Below, piece by piece: positions 5,162 to 6,342 of a stretch of DNA of 6,342 nt (position 1 is the first letter of the stretch; each line of letters begins with the position of its first letter). A model generated the notes under the pieces. The model was not told the DNA's origin. It saw only the letters and a program-made list of their open reading frames with translations, and ran no database searches. The DNA lies in the NCBI GenBank assembly GCA_027063295.1, contig JAMORZ010000149.1:1-6342 (forward strand). Reading direction: 5' to 3'. Source of the stretch: Sulfurimonas sp. (GTDB lineage: Bacteria; Campylobacterota; Campylobacteria; Campylobacterales; Sulfurimonadaceae). The position numbers and the translations under genes are program-made.

Positions 5162-6342
5162 TTAGTGTTTAACAGCTGATCCCATATCCCACATAGGCAT
5201 AAAGATACCAAGTGCAAGTAAGATAACCATACCAGCAATCATAAAGAGCATAATCGGTTCAATCGCTTCACTAAGTCCATCAATGATAGCATCAAAGCGC
5301 ATTTTGTAATACTCGGCAACTTTTTTAATCATTGCATCGAGTGTACCTGAATCTTCCCCAGCACGAACCATTTGGATAATCATATTTTCAAAAAGTTCAG
5401 TTTCCTCTAAACCTTGGTTGAGAGTCCCCCCTTTTTCAACAGTTCCACGAACAGAGAGGAGCTTTTGTTTTAATGGAAGAGAATCAATCATATCAATCGA
5501 AGTATCAAGTGCTTCTGCAATAGGGATACCTGCACGAACAAGCTCCGAGAAAACAAGTGTAAAACGGTTAAGTGTTGAGAACTTGATGATATTTTTAATA
5601 AGCATTGTTTTAAGGAGAAACTGATGCCATTTAAAACGAAATTGTAGAGAATGGGAGATCATATATTTAAAAGTCATAACAGCTGCAATAATAGCTGCAA
5701 GTACAAAAAGCCCATAGTTTACAAGTAGATCTGAGAGTGTCATAAGGATAATTGTTGGAGCTGGAAGATTTGCTCCTAGTTCATCAAAGATATCTTTAAA
5801 TTGAGGAACAACATAAGTAAGTAAGATACTAAATGCTACTGCCATTGCAATCATAACATTTCTAGGATATGCCATCGCTTTTTTGAATTTTACAATATTC
5901 ATACGGATCTCTTCGAGCATATTTGCCAAAGAGTAGAGTGCTTCATCAAGGTTACCTGTTTTTTCTCCGAGTTGAACCATCGCGATTGTAAGGTTACCAA
6001 GTTCAAAACGGAAATTTTGCATCGATTTAGAGAGAGCTTGCCCTGAGTTGATATCATCAGCAAGTTTTGAAAAAACAATTTGGAGTGCTTCATCATCTGT
6101 TGCATCTGCAATCTCACGGATCGAGTCATGAATAGAGATACCAGCATTGACCATAACTGCAAGCTGACGGATAGCAGAGATCAGTGCATCTTGTTTGATC
6201 TTTTTCTTTTTGATATTTTTTAAAAGATCATTTTTGATACGTTTAAACTTTTCTTCAAAAGGCTCTTTCCCCTCAACAACTTTAAGGATAATCCCTGAGA
6301 ATTTTAGTTTAGCATAAGTCATAGCCTCTTTTTTATCTTCAG
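5162..6342 (-). CDS. gspF: Type II secretion / type IV pilus inner-membrane platform protein, GspF/PilC family (partial, 5' end outside window)
   Basis: Polytopic inner-membrane platform protein of type II secretion or type IV pilus machines, contacting the assembly ATPase and pseudopilin/pilin. Numbering from the internal ATG at 6322, it has two T2SSF domains: about 45-170 (AVMVNAGISIHDSI; GEKTGNLDEAL at 119-129) and about 250-370 (LVRAGIPIAEALD; AGEDSGTLDAM at 321-331). Membrane helices lie near 155-175, 200-220 and 355-375, and it ends with the usual PMWDMGSAV. The ATG has GAGG only 2 nt upstream, too close for a good site. The frame stays open to the edge (encoding EDKKEA), and the joined segment EA-MTYAKLKFSGIILKVVEG matches the usual N-terminal A..eA...L...GI.v..i pattern. 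The true start is therefore most likely outside the window. Confidence 0.9.
   Translation of the reverse strand, partial: EDKKEAMTYAKLKFSGIILKVVEGKEPFEEKFKRIKNDLLKNIKKKKIKQDALISAIRQLAVMVNAGISIHDSIREIADATDDEALQIVFSKLADDINSGQALSKSMQNFRFELGNLTIAMVQLGEKTGNLDEALYSLANMLEEIRMNIVKFKKAMAYPRNVMIAMAVAFSILLTYVVPQFKDIFDELGANLPAPTIILMTLSDLLVNYGLFVLAAIIAAVMTFKYMISHSLQFRFKWHQFLLKTMLIKNIIKFSTLNRFTLVFSELVRAGIPIAEALDTSIDMIDSLPLKQKLLSVRGTVEKGGTLNQGLEETELFENMIIQMVRAGEDSGTLDAMIKKVAEYYKMRFDAIIDGLSEAIEPIMLFMIAGMVILLALGIFMPMWDMGSAVKH

Overview
The window looks like AT-rich bacterial chromosome, most likely from a Campylobacterota (epsilonproteobacterial) organism of the Sulfurimonas/Sulfuricurvum type. This is inferred from low-GC coding, the style of the YebC N-terminus, short AAGGA-type ribosome binding sites with TATAAT -10 boxes, and a GspF protein in a tightly packed genome. 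No tRNA, rRNA or CRISPR array is present.

Left part (1-1788, everything on the minus strand): two visibly AT-richer genes sit in what reads as a mobile integron-type gene-cassette array. One encodes an HNH nuclease-like protein. The other encodes an unrecognised protein with a weak resemblance to the uracil-DNA-glycosylase superfamily. Each gene lies in a compact unit that starts with a GTTRRRY-like core and carries, just after its stop codon, an RYYYAAC core complementary to its own start (GTTAGAC/GTCTAAC and GTTAAGT/ACTTAAC). That is the hallmark of a cassette that once circularised. Between and before these units lie two identical GC-rich 65-bp repeats. Read by the same rule, each is a 61-bp cassette without a gene, and its circle would fold entirely into a dumbbell with a 21-bp stem. 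No integrase gene is visible, so within this window it is an integrase-less cassette cluster. A good sigma70-type promoter at 1805-1833 points into the array.

Middle (1789-3804): an AT-rich spacer with terminator-like hairpins follows. Then comes metY (O-acetylhomoserine sulfhydrylase, minus strand) and, upstream of it, a small conserved-looking protein of unknown function whose real start is an internal ATG. A pair of back-to-back -10 boxes at 3823-3844 separates these minus-strand genes from the plus-strand pair yebC-yigZ.

Right part (3823-6342): yebC and yigZ are one base apart and almost certainly co-translated; YebC acts in translation. They converge on a gspF-type inner-membrane secretion/pilus gene on the minus strand, which runs off the right edge. 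A perfect hairpin separates the two converging ends. Everything right of about 2030 looks like ordinary core genome; the novelty is in the array on the left.
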